Source: Adiantum capillus-veneris (Eukaryota > Streptophyta > Polypodiopsida > Polypodiales > Pteridaceae). Taken from it: a stretch of DNA of 64,000 bases. The position numbers and the translations under genes were made by a program. Of the stretch, positions 31,861-43,412 are shown piece by piece. Each line of letters begins with the position of its first letter. The first letter of the stretch is position 1. The notes under the pieces are model-generated. The model saw only the letters and a program-made list of their open reading frames with translations, had not been told where the DNA came from and did no database searches. The DNA lies in NCBI GenBank assembly GCA_014529385.2, contig CM043963.1, positions 92,995,912-93,059,911 of the forward strand, written 5' to 3'.

Positions 31861-33061
31861 CTCGGTCAATAGGTCCCTTGAGTAACTCTGTAATGGAATT
31901 TGCCTATTCAATTTGAGAGTAGCGGAATTTAATGAGAGTACTTTCAAGAAATGATTTTGTGAGCATAGCGGGTTGACATAATTGAAGATAGCAACATAAT
32001 CATAGCAATTAGTTAACTTGGCATAGACAATACTTTTGCAAGAGAGATAATTTAGAGAACACGACAACAGTTGAGGACCGGATTTATGTGGAGCCGGTCC
32101 CCCCTCCAATAGGCATTTGTATTATGATTTCTCCCATAAAGAGAGACTTGTTACAATACATTCTTTGTGTTCCTTCTGACCTAGGTGAAGCAATGAAGAT
32201 GGAAAGCTTCATGCATCACCATCATAGCATAACCTAAACTTGAAGAAAGCTTTAACTATACCAAGCCTCAGTCCCAAGACCTCAAACACCTTCGAAGGTG
32301 GAGAGAGCTAGCAGGGAATGAGGGTAGGGAAGAGGAAGAAGAAACATTTCATACGAGAAAGAGCTAGTTCCTCACTTATCATAACTCTTGTGCTAGCATA
32401 CATAATAGCATAGTAATGAAGAAGAAATAGATGGCAAGCTCAAGCATTGAATCATGGCTCTTGGATGGATTTGCACTCCATAGCCAAGTGTGTTGGTGTA
32501 GGCTCTCAACCTCTACTTGCTTGGAGAAGGAGAGGGAGTTCTTGCACTTTGCATAGTACACAATGAGAGTGTTTGTGAGTGTGTGTGGGTGAGTATACCC
32601 CCTAAGCACCCCCCTAGCTTGCTTGGGTTGACCCCCCCTTGTAGCTCATGCTTGAAGCTCATTGGACCCCTCCACGTCTAGCCAATCACAAGTAGGAGCC
32701 ATTACAAGCAACATGGGTAGCCTTGGGACAAGTGTCCCCCTTTCCCCTTTGAGAGAGAGGACTTGATAAATGCAAAATCAATTAATTAAATATCCTAAAT
32801 TATCATTGGACCCCTTGGGTGGCCAACCAATAGGCTTCAGGCACACCATGAGGGTAACATGAGGAGGAACTTGACAAGTGTCCTTGCTGCCTCTTCAAGC
32901 TGGGGCTTCCCTTGTGAGTGTGAGTGTGTGTTCTCTCTCTAATCCCTAGGAAAAGGGATCGCCCCCCCTCTTGTAGGGATGCTTTTGACTTTAGGAGCTC
33001 AAGTACCTTAGTCATCAAGCATGACAAAGCACTTGGACTAGGGGGTATTCCCACAAGCATC
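31861..33061. other. Anonymous region, no gene
   Basis: I see no recognisable coding sequence. Several CCCCCCTT-type tracts (32620, 32960) and short repeated phrases (TAGGTCCCT.G twice at 31854-31878) are present. Confidence 0.5.
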
Positions 33062-33250
33062 TCAGGCAAGCATGTCAAGGCACCTCAAGCACCTTAATCA
33101 AGTGGCAAGTCAAGCACCTCAAGCATGGAGTAAGTCAAGCACCTCAAGCACCTTAATGAAGCACCTCAAGCAGGACAAACACCTCAAACACGACAAGCAC
33201 CTCAAGCAGGACAAACACCTCGAGCTTGGGCCGGGTTCCCACCTCAAGCT
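33062..33250. repeat. Minisatellite with CACCTCAAGCA core
   Basis: About ten imperfect units of the form (A)AGCACCTCAAGCA(GGACAA), spaced 14-36 bp apart. The plus strand reads through as HLKxDKHLK-type peptides, but this is a product of the repeat. No gene is implied. Confidence 0.85.
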
Positions 33251-33680
33251 CAGCCCTAGCTTACCTAAGGTCAAAGGACTTTTACACACATTATTGGAGG
33301 TCTTCAATGAAGCTAACCCTAAGGTCTTATGCTCCATTAGTTAGCCTTGCTCTTGATAGATCATCTCCCATTTGGGCCCCTTTACTATTGGCCCCGTGTT
33401 GAGATAGATCTATAAGCACATATCTATATCTTAACACTTGTTCTCGTTTATTCTTCCACATTAAGTGATCAATTTAATATGAGAAAATCATTTGGGTTGG
33501 TTAGATATTAGATTTTATGACAAACTCACTGGGCTTTACATACATGAGCCTTTAGTATGCTCCATTCTTGCTTGAATAATTTAAGCATATACCTAATTTC
33601 ACCATTCTTGAAGTATTGATGCTTGACTACAAGTGTTCATGAGAGAAAAAGAATGACCCTACTTTCTAGAGACGAAATTA
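33251..33680. other. Anonymous gap
   Basis: No gene seen. TATCTATATCTTAACA at about 33420-33436 looks like the end of some LTRs (TG..CA type), but no partner copy is in the window. Confidence 0.3.
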
Positions 33681-33807
33681 CATGGTGCATTACCTCCAAG
33701 ACATGCAACATGGATTCAAAAATTAACAAACATTTGAATGATTCATACATTCAAAGGTGCGTTAATTTCTAGATTCATGCAATAAATCTTTGATGTCATG
33801 CACCATG
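33681..33807. repeat. 127-nt near-symmetrical hairpin (MITE or MIRNA-like)
   Basis: The left arm 33681-33740 and right arm 33748-33807 are inverted copies with a 7-nt loop ATTCATA. By eye, 44 of 60 positions pair by Watson-Crick rules. The outer 10 (CATGGTGCAT) and the inner AATTAAC and TTTGAATG stretches match best, and several mismatches become G-U in RNA. No known MITE family is recognised. Confidence 0.8.
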
Positions 33808-34027
33808 AAACTTCTACTTAACCTACTTGTCTTTGTTTTCTCATGGACACCACATTTACAAATTAAGCCAATACGCAAGGGGATGAAATAGCGACATTTG
33901 AGAAGTTGAATTGGAGGCTAGGTTACAATATAGAGGTGGTGAGTGTTAAGAAGAAATAAGACAACTACAATGTTGTATAGGTTGTGTACAAGCTTAGCTA
34001 GATGTAATTAGATGTATGTTGAGATTA
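33808..34027. other. Gap between hairpin and CACTA-2
   Basis: No feature recognised. It ends with the TTA that is duplicated by CACTA-2 insertion (34025-34027). Confidence 0.5.
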
Positions 34028-34160
34028 CACTACAAGAGGCTATTCATATTAGCGACGTTCACACAGCGACGCTAAAAACAATAATTCCCGACGTCGCTAT
34101 GAGCGTCGCAAATTTACAAAGAAATTTGCGACACTCATAGCGACGCCGGCTTGGCTAAAA
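34028..34160. repeat. CACTA-2 5' terminal and subterminal repeats
   Basis: The same plan as in CACTA-1: terminal 12-mer, GCGACGCT motifs, and the palindrome GTCGCTATGAGCGTCGC / GCGACACTCATAGCGACGCC with GCAAATTT/AAATTTGC between. Confidence 0.85.
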
Positions 34161-34234
34161 AATTAACCGAGCGCGCCCAAAAACTCAGATCTCAAATCTG
34201 AGTTTTTCGACGCCCTCAAGCAAGGAGCAGGTAA

Positions 34235-34235
<1 letters not shown>

Positions 34236-34270
<35 letters not shown>

Positions 34271-34413
34271 CTTCTCCACACACACACACACACACACGAG
34301 GAGAGGAAGGAGAGCCAGGTATGCTCCTTCCCTCTCCTCATTCTCATGTTCCCTTCCCCTCTTTCTCTCTCCCTCTCTCTCTCTCTCACACACACATACA
34401 CACACACGGTGTT

Positions 34414-34463
<50 letters not shown>

Positions 34464-34695
34464 AACAAAAACAAAAACGCACACACACATACATAAACAA
34501 AGAATGCACACACACATTGAGAGAGGAAAAGAGAGAGAGAGCATGCATAAACAAAAAACGCACGCATTGAGAGAGGAAAAGAGAGAGAGAACATGCATAA
34601 ACAAAAAACGCACATATTGAGAGAGGAAAAGAGAGAGAAAATATGCATACGATCCAAAAAAACGCACACACATTGAGAGAGAAAGAGAGAGAAAC
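34236..34695. repeat. Microsatellite/minisatellite block of CACTA-2
   Basis: CT, CA and GA runs followed by the ~60-bp 'cacattgagagagg...catgcataaacaaaaaacg' units. Run lengths differ from CACTA-1, while the unit order is kept. ORFs across it are artefacts. Confidence 0.9.
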
Positions 34696-34742
34696 TAATT
34701 TAACGTCGTAGGAAACTAATTAAAATTAAAAGACCTAAAGAT

Positions 34743-34824
34743 CTAGCCGACGAGGAGTTGAACTCAAGACCTATTATTCAAGAGGGAAATGGCATAATCA
34801 ATCTATCATACTTGGCATGGGTGA
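34743..34824 (-). repeat. tRNA-like (SINE-like) fragment inside CACTA-2
   Basis: Minus strand: ATAGATTGATTATGCC, TTTCCCTCTTGAATAATAGG, then GTCTTGAGTTCAACTCCTC, in which GAGTTCAACTCC is B-box-like. Better preserved in the B-box region than the CACTA-1 copy. Confidence 0.5.
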
Positions 34825-35047
34825 TAGAAAATTTATACCATTTATCTCTTTTTATTGGCACACACATCCACACACGCGCACACACACAAGAAGAAGAGAG
34901 TTATAACGTCGTAGGAAACTATCTTAAAAGACGTTAAAGATTAGGTTATATGTAGACTTACATTAAATTAGATTTAGGTTTATTTTTAACTAGATTTACG
35001 TTTACTTACGTTAGATTTAGATTTACGTTATATTAGATTAGATTTAG

Positions 35048-35410
35048 GTCTCCATAGACTGCGATGCCTGCATGAAGCGGGTGAAGAAAGCCCTCAATGG
35101 AATATAGGGTATTGCTGCCTTCACTCATGGTGGGCTCCGTCGATCCAAAAGTACTGGTGAAATGTCTTCAGAACATAGGGAAGAAGGTGGATCTTCAGGG
35201 CGGCAAGAGTCACTACATCCCCGACACAATGACCATCTAGACAACCTCTAGTCATTCAACAGCAACTTCAAAGTTAGTAACAAGAGCAAGAACGGTCTAA
35301 AGGGCCAATTGCTGTCGTCAGATGTGGATAGAGATGAAGCAGCGTCACCGCTGGAAGTTAACTCTCACATCTTTAGTGATGAGAATGCCAACTCTTGCCG
35401 AGTTATGTGA
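35048..35410 (+). pseudogene. Captured HMA-domain gene fragment, CACTA-2 copy
   Basis: The same two-frame structure as 8043-8403: VSIDCDACMKRVKKALNGI, stop and frame change, then VGSVDPKVLVKCLQ and VDLQGGK. Differences from CACTA-1 include an extra CA in the CCCCGACACAATGACC stretch and several substitutions. Some of these change residues, which suggests no protein-level constraint after capture. Confidence 0.7.
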
Positions 35411-35541
35411 AAAATTATGTGTTAAATCAGTTTTAAAGTTCTTATAATCCCTGTTAGTTTAGTTCTTTGTTTTTAATATAACATAATTTACGTTAGATTT
35501 AGATTCATGTTATATTAGATTAGACTTAGGTTTATTTAGGT

Positions 35542-35546
<5 letters not shown>

Positions 35547-35603
<57 letters not shown>
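35547..35603. repeat. (CA)n microsatellite
   Basis: A pure CA run, longer than its CACTA-1 equivalent (8538-8576). Confidence 0.95.
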
Positions 35604-35605
<2 letters not shown>

Positions 35606-36035
35606 GAAGAAGAGAGTTTTAACGTCGTAGAAAACTATCTCAAAAGACGTTAAAGATTAGGTTAGATGTAGACTTACGTTAAATTAGATTTATGTTTATT
35701 TTTAGTTAGATTTACGTTTATTTAGATTTACGCTTATTTACGTTAGATCGAGTCCACGCAAGAATTACTTACGGTTTAGGGTTTAGAGTTAGACGAACAG
35801 TGAAAAGATCTACTGTGAAAAGATGTTAAGATGCTGTGAAGTGCTACAGCTAGAGAAGAGGCAAAGGGGTTTTGTCCACTACATGCAGTATCATGTAAAC
35901 GTGGGTGTGTAGATTTCTTGTACACAAATATAGGTATTGACCAATAAAGACGAGATTATAACCCGGTGGTTCTGATCTCCGTGCACCTCTAGACCGAGGT
36001 GTGCGGGGATTGGACATGACTAGAGAATGTGAGGT

Positions 36036-36089
<54 letters not shown>

Positions 36090-36151
36090 GACAAAGAATG
36101 CCAATAGAATATTAAATTTGTTGTCCAGGTTATAAGTTTTTTATCCTCATT

Positions 36152-39100
36152 ATGAGTAGTGACGAGGATGTGGGACCGTCCAACCGAAATACCTATCTCT
36201 CAACGAGGGTCTTATGTCCTTGTAATCAATGCAAGCATGCTGTGCGACGGACAAGACGTGTTTCTTTGCAGCACGTTCGCGAATTTGGCGAGTTCGATCC
36301 ATCTATTATAGATCGAGTTGTTGCCAATTATAACTCGTCGGACTCTGACGCTGGCCAACAAGTAGCAATCTTGCAACCCAATAGACGTGTTCGCAGGCGC
36401 TTTGGTCAAGCAGCATATGTGAGGCCACAAGATGTAGCCTCTGACAGCTCGGGGGATGATCATGCAGAGCACATTCCCAACGAGGCAATGTTTGAGCCCG
36501 AGATTGATGAAATGATCAAGACGATCATGGATTCAGAAAGGCTTATCTATGATGATATGAAAAGTGAAGCCGATACGCCATTGTATAATGGAGCACGTAT
36601 GTCTAGATTGAAAGCACTCCTGGTTCTTCTTAACATGCAGGCAAAGTTTGGATGGAGTGACACTAGCGTCACAGCGCTTTTCAGGTGATCTATTACAATT
36701 AGTTTACTTTAATAAAACTCTAAATGTATAATGATCTGATAGATTTTTACACGACTGTAACATATTTTTATGTTGTGTAGATTGCTGAAAGAGCACATAC
36801 TACCAGCTGACAATGTGATGCCAGATTTCCGAGATGAAGCAAGAAAGATTTTGCGAAACTTGGGGATGGATTACAATTCTATCCACGCTTGTCCTAATGA
36901 CTGCATTCTTTTCAGAGGGGAATACATAGACATGGAGAAGTGTCCGAAATGTGATTCCGAAAGATATCGAGTAGATCTCCACGGGACAAAAATTCCACAA
37001 AAGGTTTTGCGACATTTCCCTCTGCTTCCTCGCATCAAGCATTTCTTCGAATGTAAGTCCATGGCCGCCCTAGCATCATGGCATTAGGAGAATAAATCTT
37101 CGGATGGTGTGCTACGAATTCTTGCAGATTGCGTAGCCTGGAAACATATAGATGGAACATGGTCGGATTTTGCTAGGGAAGCTCGAAATTTGCGCTTAGG
37201 CCTGGCTATGGATGGCGTAAATCCATTTGGTCAAAGATCAACATCTTATAGTGTATGGCCCGTTGTCATCGTCAACTACAACATTCCCCCGTGGTTGACT
37301 ACGAAGAAGGGGCACCTATGGCTAAGCTTGATTGTGCCAGGGCGATATAAAGTGGGGAATATGGATGTGTATCTTCGTCCACTATTCGAAGAGCTACAAC
37401 AATTGTGGATTGGCATAGAGGTGGTGGATATGAGCCGACACACAGGACGACGGAATGCTTTGATCAGAGGCATTCTAATGTGGACCATGCATGACTATCC
37501 CGAGCTAACAGAATGCTCAGGTGATCTATTGACACTCCTCACTCAGACACTGTAAATCTTGTTTTTTCCCATAGTTGATCTATTATCATGTGTATACATG
37601 CAGGGCTTCAAACAAGCGGATACAGAGCATGTGTCACATGTGGACCTAGACTGAATGCACGTAGGGCACCCTCACTGAAGAAGCAAATCTACGAAGGTCA
37701 TCAAGCGTATCTTCCAGAGAATCATGTGTTACACGATGACTTTTTGGGAAGAGAGCCACCAAGGATGTCTGCACAAGCATGGTTAGAGCAGAAGGAGATG
37801 TGCGATGACGGATTGCCTCCAGGGATGAAGAGACTATCTCTATGGTACGAGTTACCATACTGGCCCCGACTCATGATCAATCACTTGCTCAATCCAATGC
37901 ACATATTCAAGAATGTGGGTAATCTACTATGGGACCATCTGACCGGCAAGAAAGATACTTTGGGAGCCAGAGTTGACCTTAGAAATGTGGATCGTATGGA
38001 GCAATATTGGCCGCAAACAGCGTCTGATGGATCGATAAAACTCCCTAAAGCACCATGGATTTTCACAGGAGCCCAAAAACGCAAAGTAAAAGAGACCATT
38101 CGATCTTTGCGGACCCCCGCTGGCGTAATGCACTCGCTCCGAACGTGTTTTACTAAAGAAGGAAAGCTTACCGGTTTGAAGTCACACGATTGGCATAAAA
38201 TGTGTCAGGTACGTTCATAGTGGACTTTAATATCATTGCATAAAATGTGGACTTTAATATCATTGCTGCACATACTTTACAGTTTATTTTACTGGTTGCC
38301 ATTGTGGGATGTTTGTCTCTCGACATCCATAACACAATCTACAAACTTGCAAAGCTGGTGCAATGGATCTCATAGAAGGAGATCAACGTAGACTCCATAC
38401 CATTCGCCAAACTAAATGCTGCGGAGCTTGTGTGCATGTTTGAGAAACATTTTCCTACTACAATGCTAACCATTCAGGTGCATCTTCTTGTTCACATAGT
38501 TGATGAGGTGGAAATAGCTGGCACAATTCATTCCAGATGGATGTTCTTCTTAGAACGTTTCATGAAAACGCTTAAGGGATATGTGCGTCAAAAGGCACGT
38601 CCGGAGGGTAGCATGGCAGAAGGTTGGTTGGTATCAGAGTCCCTAGTGTACATTGGAGAGTGGCTAGACGGACTTGATAAAGCCCGGGACACGCTATGGC
38701 GAACCATAGATGATGAGCGCATATCTGGGATTGTCATGTGCAATCTCGGTGTTGAGAAGAAGATGACAGAAGATCTAGAGGCTAAAATCAACCGATTTTG
38801 CATGCTTCACAATCCAGTGATGCAAAAGTGGATTTCACAATATGAGGATGCAAAGCAAGAGCGACAAAGGGCACGAATCGAGTGGAGACGGGGAAGACGA
38901 CCACCGATGCACTATCCAACGGTTCTGGAGAGCCTACCAACCTTCATGAGCTTAAGATGGTTGCACAACCAATTGAAAAGCGCACAACAATGCGGTGACG
39001 AAGTGACTGAGGAAGAGTGGGAGTACTCTCGGGGTTGCGCGACCAAGGTAAGTTTGCAATGTATGACTAGCAAGTGACTTTATTTATAAACGTTTGAACG

Positions 39101-39880
39101 GCCACTCATAATCTTTGTTCATTGTAGTATAAGTCATACACAGCAGCATGGTGTAAAGGTCGACATTTTAGGGTGGAACGAATCGACAAAAAGCGTTTTA
39201 CTCAAGATTGTGGAATCATGGCAAAATTTGAACAGTCTAGTCGACGACGTTCCTCTGATGCAGATCCTGTGGTGGCGGAACTCACTTACTTCGGCACGCT
39301 GCAAGAGATTTTGAGGATCGATTACAGAGGATTTTTTGTCGACTTGTTCGACGTGCAATGGTTCAAGATAATCATGGAGGGTCGCAACGCTACTGTGCGT
39401 AGAGGAGAGTCTGGTTTTCTTGAGGTGGATTCTACTAAGAAATGGACTGACCTAAGAGACACTTTCGTACTACCCGAGCATTGTGAACAAGTAAGTATGT
39501 AAATAGTTAACATCCCCCTTTTACAAGTTATGTGCTTGAAAGCTCTCATGTAAGTTATGTGGCTCTGGCAGGTAATATTTCATCCTACAAAGTCTACATC
39601 AAACTGGTGGTACGTCATAGAGGTAGCCCCTCGTAGTGCAAGGACGTATGAAGGCTACCATGTGCCAATCACAACGGTATCAATGGAGGAGATTAGAGAA
39701 GATGCTCAATCAGAAGCCGCTGCGGTGGTGCCAGACGAGCATCAAGATGCTACTACTCTATATGGGGTGCATGCAGAGGAGCTACAAAATGAAACAGAGG
39801 ATATGTGTTTAAACGGAGAGCTCTATATAGATATAGGAAGTTATGCTGAGTTATGCGAGGATGAGAGAGAGATCTCTTAA
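36152..39880 (+). CDS. CACTA-2 Tnp2-type transposase (spliced)
   Basis: The catalytic transposase of En/Spm elements (TnpD-like), which cuts at the CACTA ends. Predicted exons are 36152-36684, 36781-37520, 37604-38208, about 38369-39047, 39128-39490 and 39572-39880, each with GT..AG introns and kept phase. Domains in order: N-terminal CPCNQCKHAVRRTRR Zn-binding-like head; a Tnp2 core with CPNDCILFRGEYIDMEKCPKC, WLTTKKGHLWLSLIVPGRY, GYRACVTCGPRL and LPYWPRLMINHLLNPMHIFKN; a DUF4218-like part (VHLLVHIVDEVEIAGTIHSRWMF, then FMKTLKGYVRQKARPEGSMAEG); a DUF4216-like part (TQDCGIMAKFEQSS, YFGTLQEIL, FDVQWF); and an acidic C-terminus. TAG at 37085-37087 replaces the GAG of CACTA-1 and would truncate the product. 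The boundary of exon 4 is the least certain. Confidence 0.85.
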
Positions 39881-40152
39881 AGCCACAAATATTGTATTTG
39901 AACAATTTTGCTCCGTGTTGTAAAAGCTTTGGCTCTCTAAGTACCTTCCATGGTGTATAACGCTCTTTTCTACTCGCGCTCACATCTTTTGATTGAAAAT
40001 TCTGAGTTTTCGACTTGCCTCTTCTATCACTCAATTCATTGCGTCATTGTATTTATATGCGTCATTACGTCATTGTATTTAATGGTCTTTGCGTCATTGT
40101 CTACTCTATTCATTCAATATTAAGTTTAAATATTCGTGTGTTTAATGCAGGT

Positions 40153-41462
40153 ATGGATGATGAGGAGTTTCTTTCTTCTTTGTCACCACAGCAGAGACAG
40201 TGGTACGTGGAGCGTCATCGCTCTGGCGCATCATCGCGCGTTCCTACTCCATCCGCATCTCCCTCTCTTTCGGAGCATTCGGCGCGCTCCGAAGCTTCGG
40301 CGTCGACGAGACGAGCTTCACACTCGTCTAGACACCGACGCTCTAGTGGTGGCGGTGGCGGTTGTTGTGGGGATTCTGCCACCGATTCCTCCACATCGCC
40401 TCGTGTCCGACGAGGCTCTTTACCCTCCCCTTCTTTACCCGCCCCCACCCCAGCCACAGCATCGCCATCTACGCCAGGTTTTGCACGGCTGACTGTTCCT
40501 AGAAGCTACACACCTCTACCTACTCCGCCAGGAGCCACCCCACTCGACACTCCTCGCTTCGGGGCCCAGACGCCGGTGGAGACACCTGACGTCCGTACCC
40601 CCATCGACACGCCGCTAGAGACCCCTGCCGGGACACCCAGGTTCACGCGTCACCGGCCAGAGGGCTTGTCTTACTCCATTGACTTCAGCGGCGGCATCAT
40701 CATGGATGATGACGGCAAGAAGGTGATCTCGCGCATGCGTGGTCTTTGCTCTCAGCTCTTTAGACACTACATACTAAACAAATGGAGTGAAGTACCAAGT
40801 GATTTAAAAAACAGAGTCATCAGCATACTTCATGATGAGTTTCCCGTTTCAACACGGGATCAGCGCTTCAATGAAGACCTGATGAAGATTCGAATGCGCG
40901 AATACTGCAAACACAAGCGTTCCGAAGTGCAAAAAGCAATCAAGAATGGGTGGAACAGGCCAGATTGGCTGGCCAAAGAAGATTGGAAGAATGCGAAGAA
41001 AGCAGCGTGCGAGAATCCCGACAAGTGGAAGCAACAAAAGGATGCAGCCAGAGCGCGAGTAGAGGCAGGGAGCTCGCACCACTTGGGGAGCGGTGGATGG
41101 GCATCATTTGAGGCCGATTTTGTAAGTGTTTTCGCATTGCTCTTTATGTTCGATAGTTTAGGGTTTATGAGTTTTTTAATTCTAACATAATGAAATCTTT
41201 GTATGTTTTGACAGTGGTCGATGACAGGACGTGATCCCACACCGTACGAGCGCGAGTACGCAGGCAGGAAGGGCTTAAACGCCCTGATGGACATTCTCAA
41301 TTCTCGCGGCGGCATGGTTAGTATTAGGGTTTACTCTTTTTTATTTTTTGTATTGTTTTATAAATGTCGTTATATGTTTATACTTACTGAAAGCTGTCTT
41401 ATTGTCTTTTTTTGCAGAATCCGACAGATACGCCTCTTGGACGCGATGAGACGTCTGACTAG
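40153..41462 (+). CDS. CACTA-2 Transposase_24 (Ptta/En/Spm) protein, TnpA-like
   Basis: Exons 40153-41121, 41215-41316 and 41418-41462 give 371 residues. The ATG follows a CAG/GT acceptor-like site at 40150, so the in-frame sequence upstream is probably intron. The N-terminal ~170 residues are low-complexity, rich in Ser, Arg, Pro and Thr, with TPxxTP-type repeats. The C-terminal part has KWSEVPSDLKNRVISIL, MREYCKHKRSEVQKAIKNG, WLAKEDWKNAKKAA and GSGGWASFEADF/WSMTGRDPTP across the splice, matching the plant Ptta/En/Spm transposase domain. In En/Spm this second protein binds subterminal repeats and modulates transposition. No inactivating lesion is visible here. Confidence 0.85.
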
Positions 41463-41782
41463 ACGACGTCAGTTTAGCCGTAGCTAGATAGCATTAGTTT
41501 AGGGTTTCTCATAGCTTATGTATCATGAGACGGATTTTATACGTCTTTTTGAACCATGTATATTATTACATTTGTCACCGCAGTTCCTTTTGCCAATCAA
41601 TTCTTTATGCCTATGATGTTGTACAATTGTCATTATTACATTTGCCAATCAATTCATTTTGCCTATGATGTGTACAATTGTCAATTTTGCAAACAATGCG
41701 TCTTGTGGGTGACTATTTTGGGTCTATTATCTACCCTTGCACTTTTTTTAAAAAGTGAATCAAGTACAATATGGTTGATGGG

Positions 41783-41807
41783 TGGCAGGGCATTCAATGC
41801 CCTGCCA
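41783..41807. repeat. Perfect palindrome in CACTA-2 3' region
   Basis: TGGCAGGGCATT-C-AATGCCCTGCCA, 12-bp arms around a single base. It lies between the last transposase exon and the subterminal repeats. The CACTA-1 copy has one mismatch. Confidence 0.85.
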
Positions 41808-41818
41808 CCAAAGAAAAT

Positions 41819-42060
41819 TTCTCTCGGGCGTCGCTATAAGCGTCGCTATTTATGGCTCTGTAGCGTCGCTATGAGCGTCGCTATAGTCTTCAGTGTAAAC
41901 GTCGCTATAACTGTCGCTATGAGCGTCTCTATATAGAGACGCTCATAGCGACGCATATAGCGACGCTCGTAGCGACGGTTTTAGCGACGCCGGGGGTTAT
42001 AAAAACCCAGTGTATTTTCGTCGCTAACAGCGTCACAAGAGCACACAACCTCTTGTAGTG
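41819..42060. repeat. CACTA-2 3' subterminal repeat array and terminus
   Basis: Dense GCGTCGCTAT and ATAGCGACGC motifs in both orientations, then GTTATAAAAACCC and the terminal repeat. Two or three motif units differ in number from CACTA-1. Confidence 0.9.
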
Positions 42061-42063
42061 TTA

Positions 42064-42795
42064 GAATGGTTCAACTATATATATAATGTTATTTTATTTA
42101 TGAGATATTAAAGAGGAAATTATTTGGGATGATCAATGAAACATGGGCACAATAAAGGAAAGAATTATGGATATAGGAGTACTTTCCATGCACACAAAAA
42201 TGCAAAGAAGCTAAACAACTATTTTCAAAGCTAGAGGGCTTGGCCCTTAGCTTTTACTACCATTGTAGGACATTGTGGAGCCATCTTGGTCTTGTTCTTG
42301 GCGATCCCAATCGTTTCTGAGACTCGATCCAAAAGAGCCCTTTCTGAGACCGTGGCTAATCTTTGAGTCTACATAGCCTTTTGTGAGGATTGTTGCGTAA
42401 GGTTTTCTGAAGCTGAGCACTGGGGGCCGGGTTACCTAGATTGAGGTCGATTAGGTCGCCGGGGATCCCTTTTCTAGCCTTGCCATAGGTTATGTATAGA
42501 TGGGTATAGGTGCTATGACGCCAAGTTGGCAGTCATCCTACAATTTATTTGAGCAGCATATGCTAGTTTATGCTTAATGATTACTCTTTGTTGGTATATG
42601 AGCTATTTTTGGTTCAGTTTTGCTAGAGATGTTGATCTTCAAATAAAGAAGACTCTGTCATATTTTTCATGTGAGTTGTCCATATACATTCTTGACACAC
42701 TTAATTGTTCACATAGTGTTCTTTTTGCATATTGTTTTGAGGTTTTGCTCCTGTTACAAGGGAAACTCTATAAAAAATCTTTCAGAGATTTTGCC
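42064..42795. other. Gap between CACTA-2 and Gypsy-1, possible Copia 5' region
   Basis: No ORF of known family. Removing Gypsy-1 places this sequence about 35 bp before the Copia gag start. TGGTATATGAGC at 42592-42603 is two changes from the TGGTATCAGAGC initiator-Met primer site common in plant Copia elements. It could therefore be the decayed Copia LTR and leader; this is weak evidence. It ends in the TTGCC target duplication (42791-42795). Confidence 0.35.
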
Positions 42796-43032
42796 TGTGC
42801 GTGTCTATCGCACGTGTCAATGCAAGGGACTTGCCGATACACTATGTGCGAGCCACAAATGGCTCCAAGCACGCAACTAGCCTAAACTAGTAAGCTCAAA
42901 GATGACGATGGTGTGTCACTCACCGCTCTACGCTTGCTCTCATGGAGGATTCCTTGCCATGAAGAAGAGGGAGACGCCGCTATGCCGCGCTCAACCGCCT
43001 CGCCGACGTCGTGCCACCGTTGCAATGCTCGA

Positions 43033-43091
<59 letters not shown>

Positions 43092-43398
43092 GGCATACAC
43101 ACACACAAGGAGATGATGATGAAGAAGAAGATGGAGATGGAGCAAGAGAACTCTTCAATTGCACAAATGAAAGAATGAGAAAATTTTAGGTTTAGTTGAC
43201 TTTTATATGAGCTCACCCCATTCACACTTGGGCACCCATGCTTAGACAACTAATCCCTTGAATGTTCTAGTTAGAGTGCGCCTCTCATCGACGATCACTA
43301 CCCTTTTCCTATTGGACCGATAAGCCCGGTACCTGACTCTACCAAATAAATAATACAACGTTCGTCTTAGTTGATAGGAATGTGTGTGAGGGTTAACA
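42796..43398 (-). repeat. Gypsy-1 3' LTR
   Basis: Direct repeat of 54299-54850, differing by substitutions and by a much longer (CT)n tract at 43032-43090, which accounts for most of the length difference. A minus-strand TATATAAAA-like box covers 43200-43208. TSD TTGCC precedes it. Confidence 0.93.
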
Positions 43399-43412
43399 TT
43401 GCCCCCCTTCCT
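43399..43412 (-). promoter_or_regulatory. Gypsy-1 polypurine tract
   Basis: The minus strand reads AGGAAGGGGGGCAA directly before the 3' LTR start TGTTAACC, the position and composition expected of the plus-strand primer. Confidence 0.85.

Larger units (their letters stand above)
34028..42060 (+). mobile_element. CACTA-2: long En/Spm-type transposon
   Basis: CACTACAAGAGG at 34028-34039, CCTCTTGTAGTG at 42049-42060, and the 3-bp target duplication TTA at 34025-34027 and 42061-42063. It is 8,033 bp and closely similar to CACTA-1 wherever both are present. It carries a Tnp2-type gene (36152-39880) and a Transposase_24-type gene (40153-41462) in the same orientation, the usual two-gene plan of autonomous CACTA elements. 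One nonsense codon in Tnp2 (TAG 37085-37087) suggests it is no longer autonomous unless that stop is read through or is a sequencing error. Confidence 0.95.

Noticed and set aside
33028..33344. ORFs on both strands across the minisatellite (KHLKQDKHLK-type and CLRCLSCLRC-type)
   Set aside because: Direct translation of the CACCTCAAGCA repeat in both directions.
40015..40152. In-frame N-terminal extension of the Transposase_24 ORF
   Set aside because: AT-rich, hydrophobic, unlike the rest, and ending in a TTTAATGCAG/G acceptor. More likely intron than coding.
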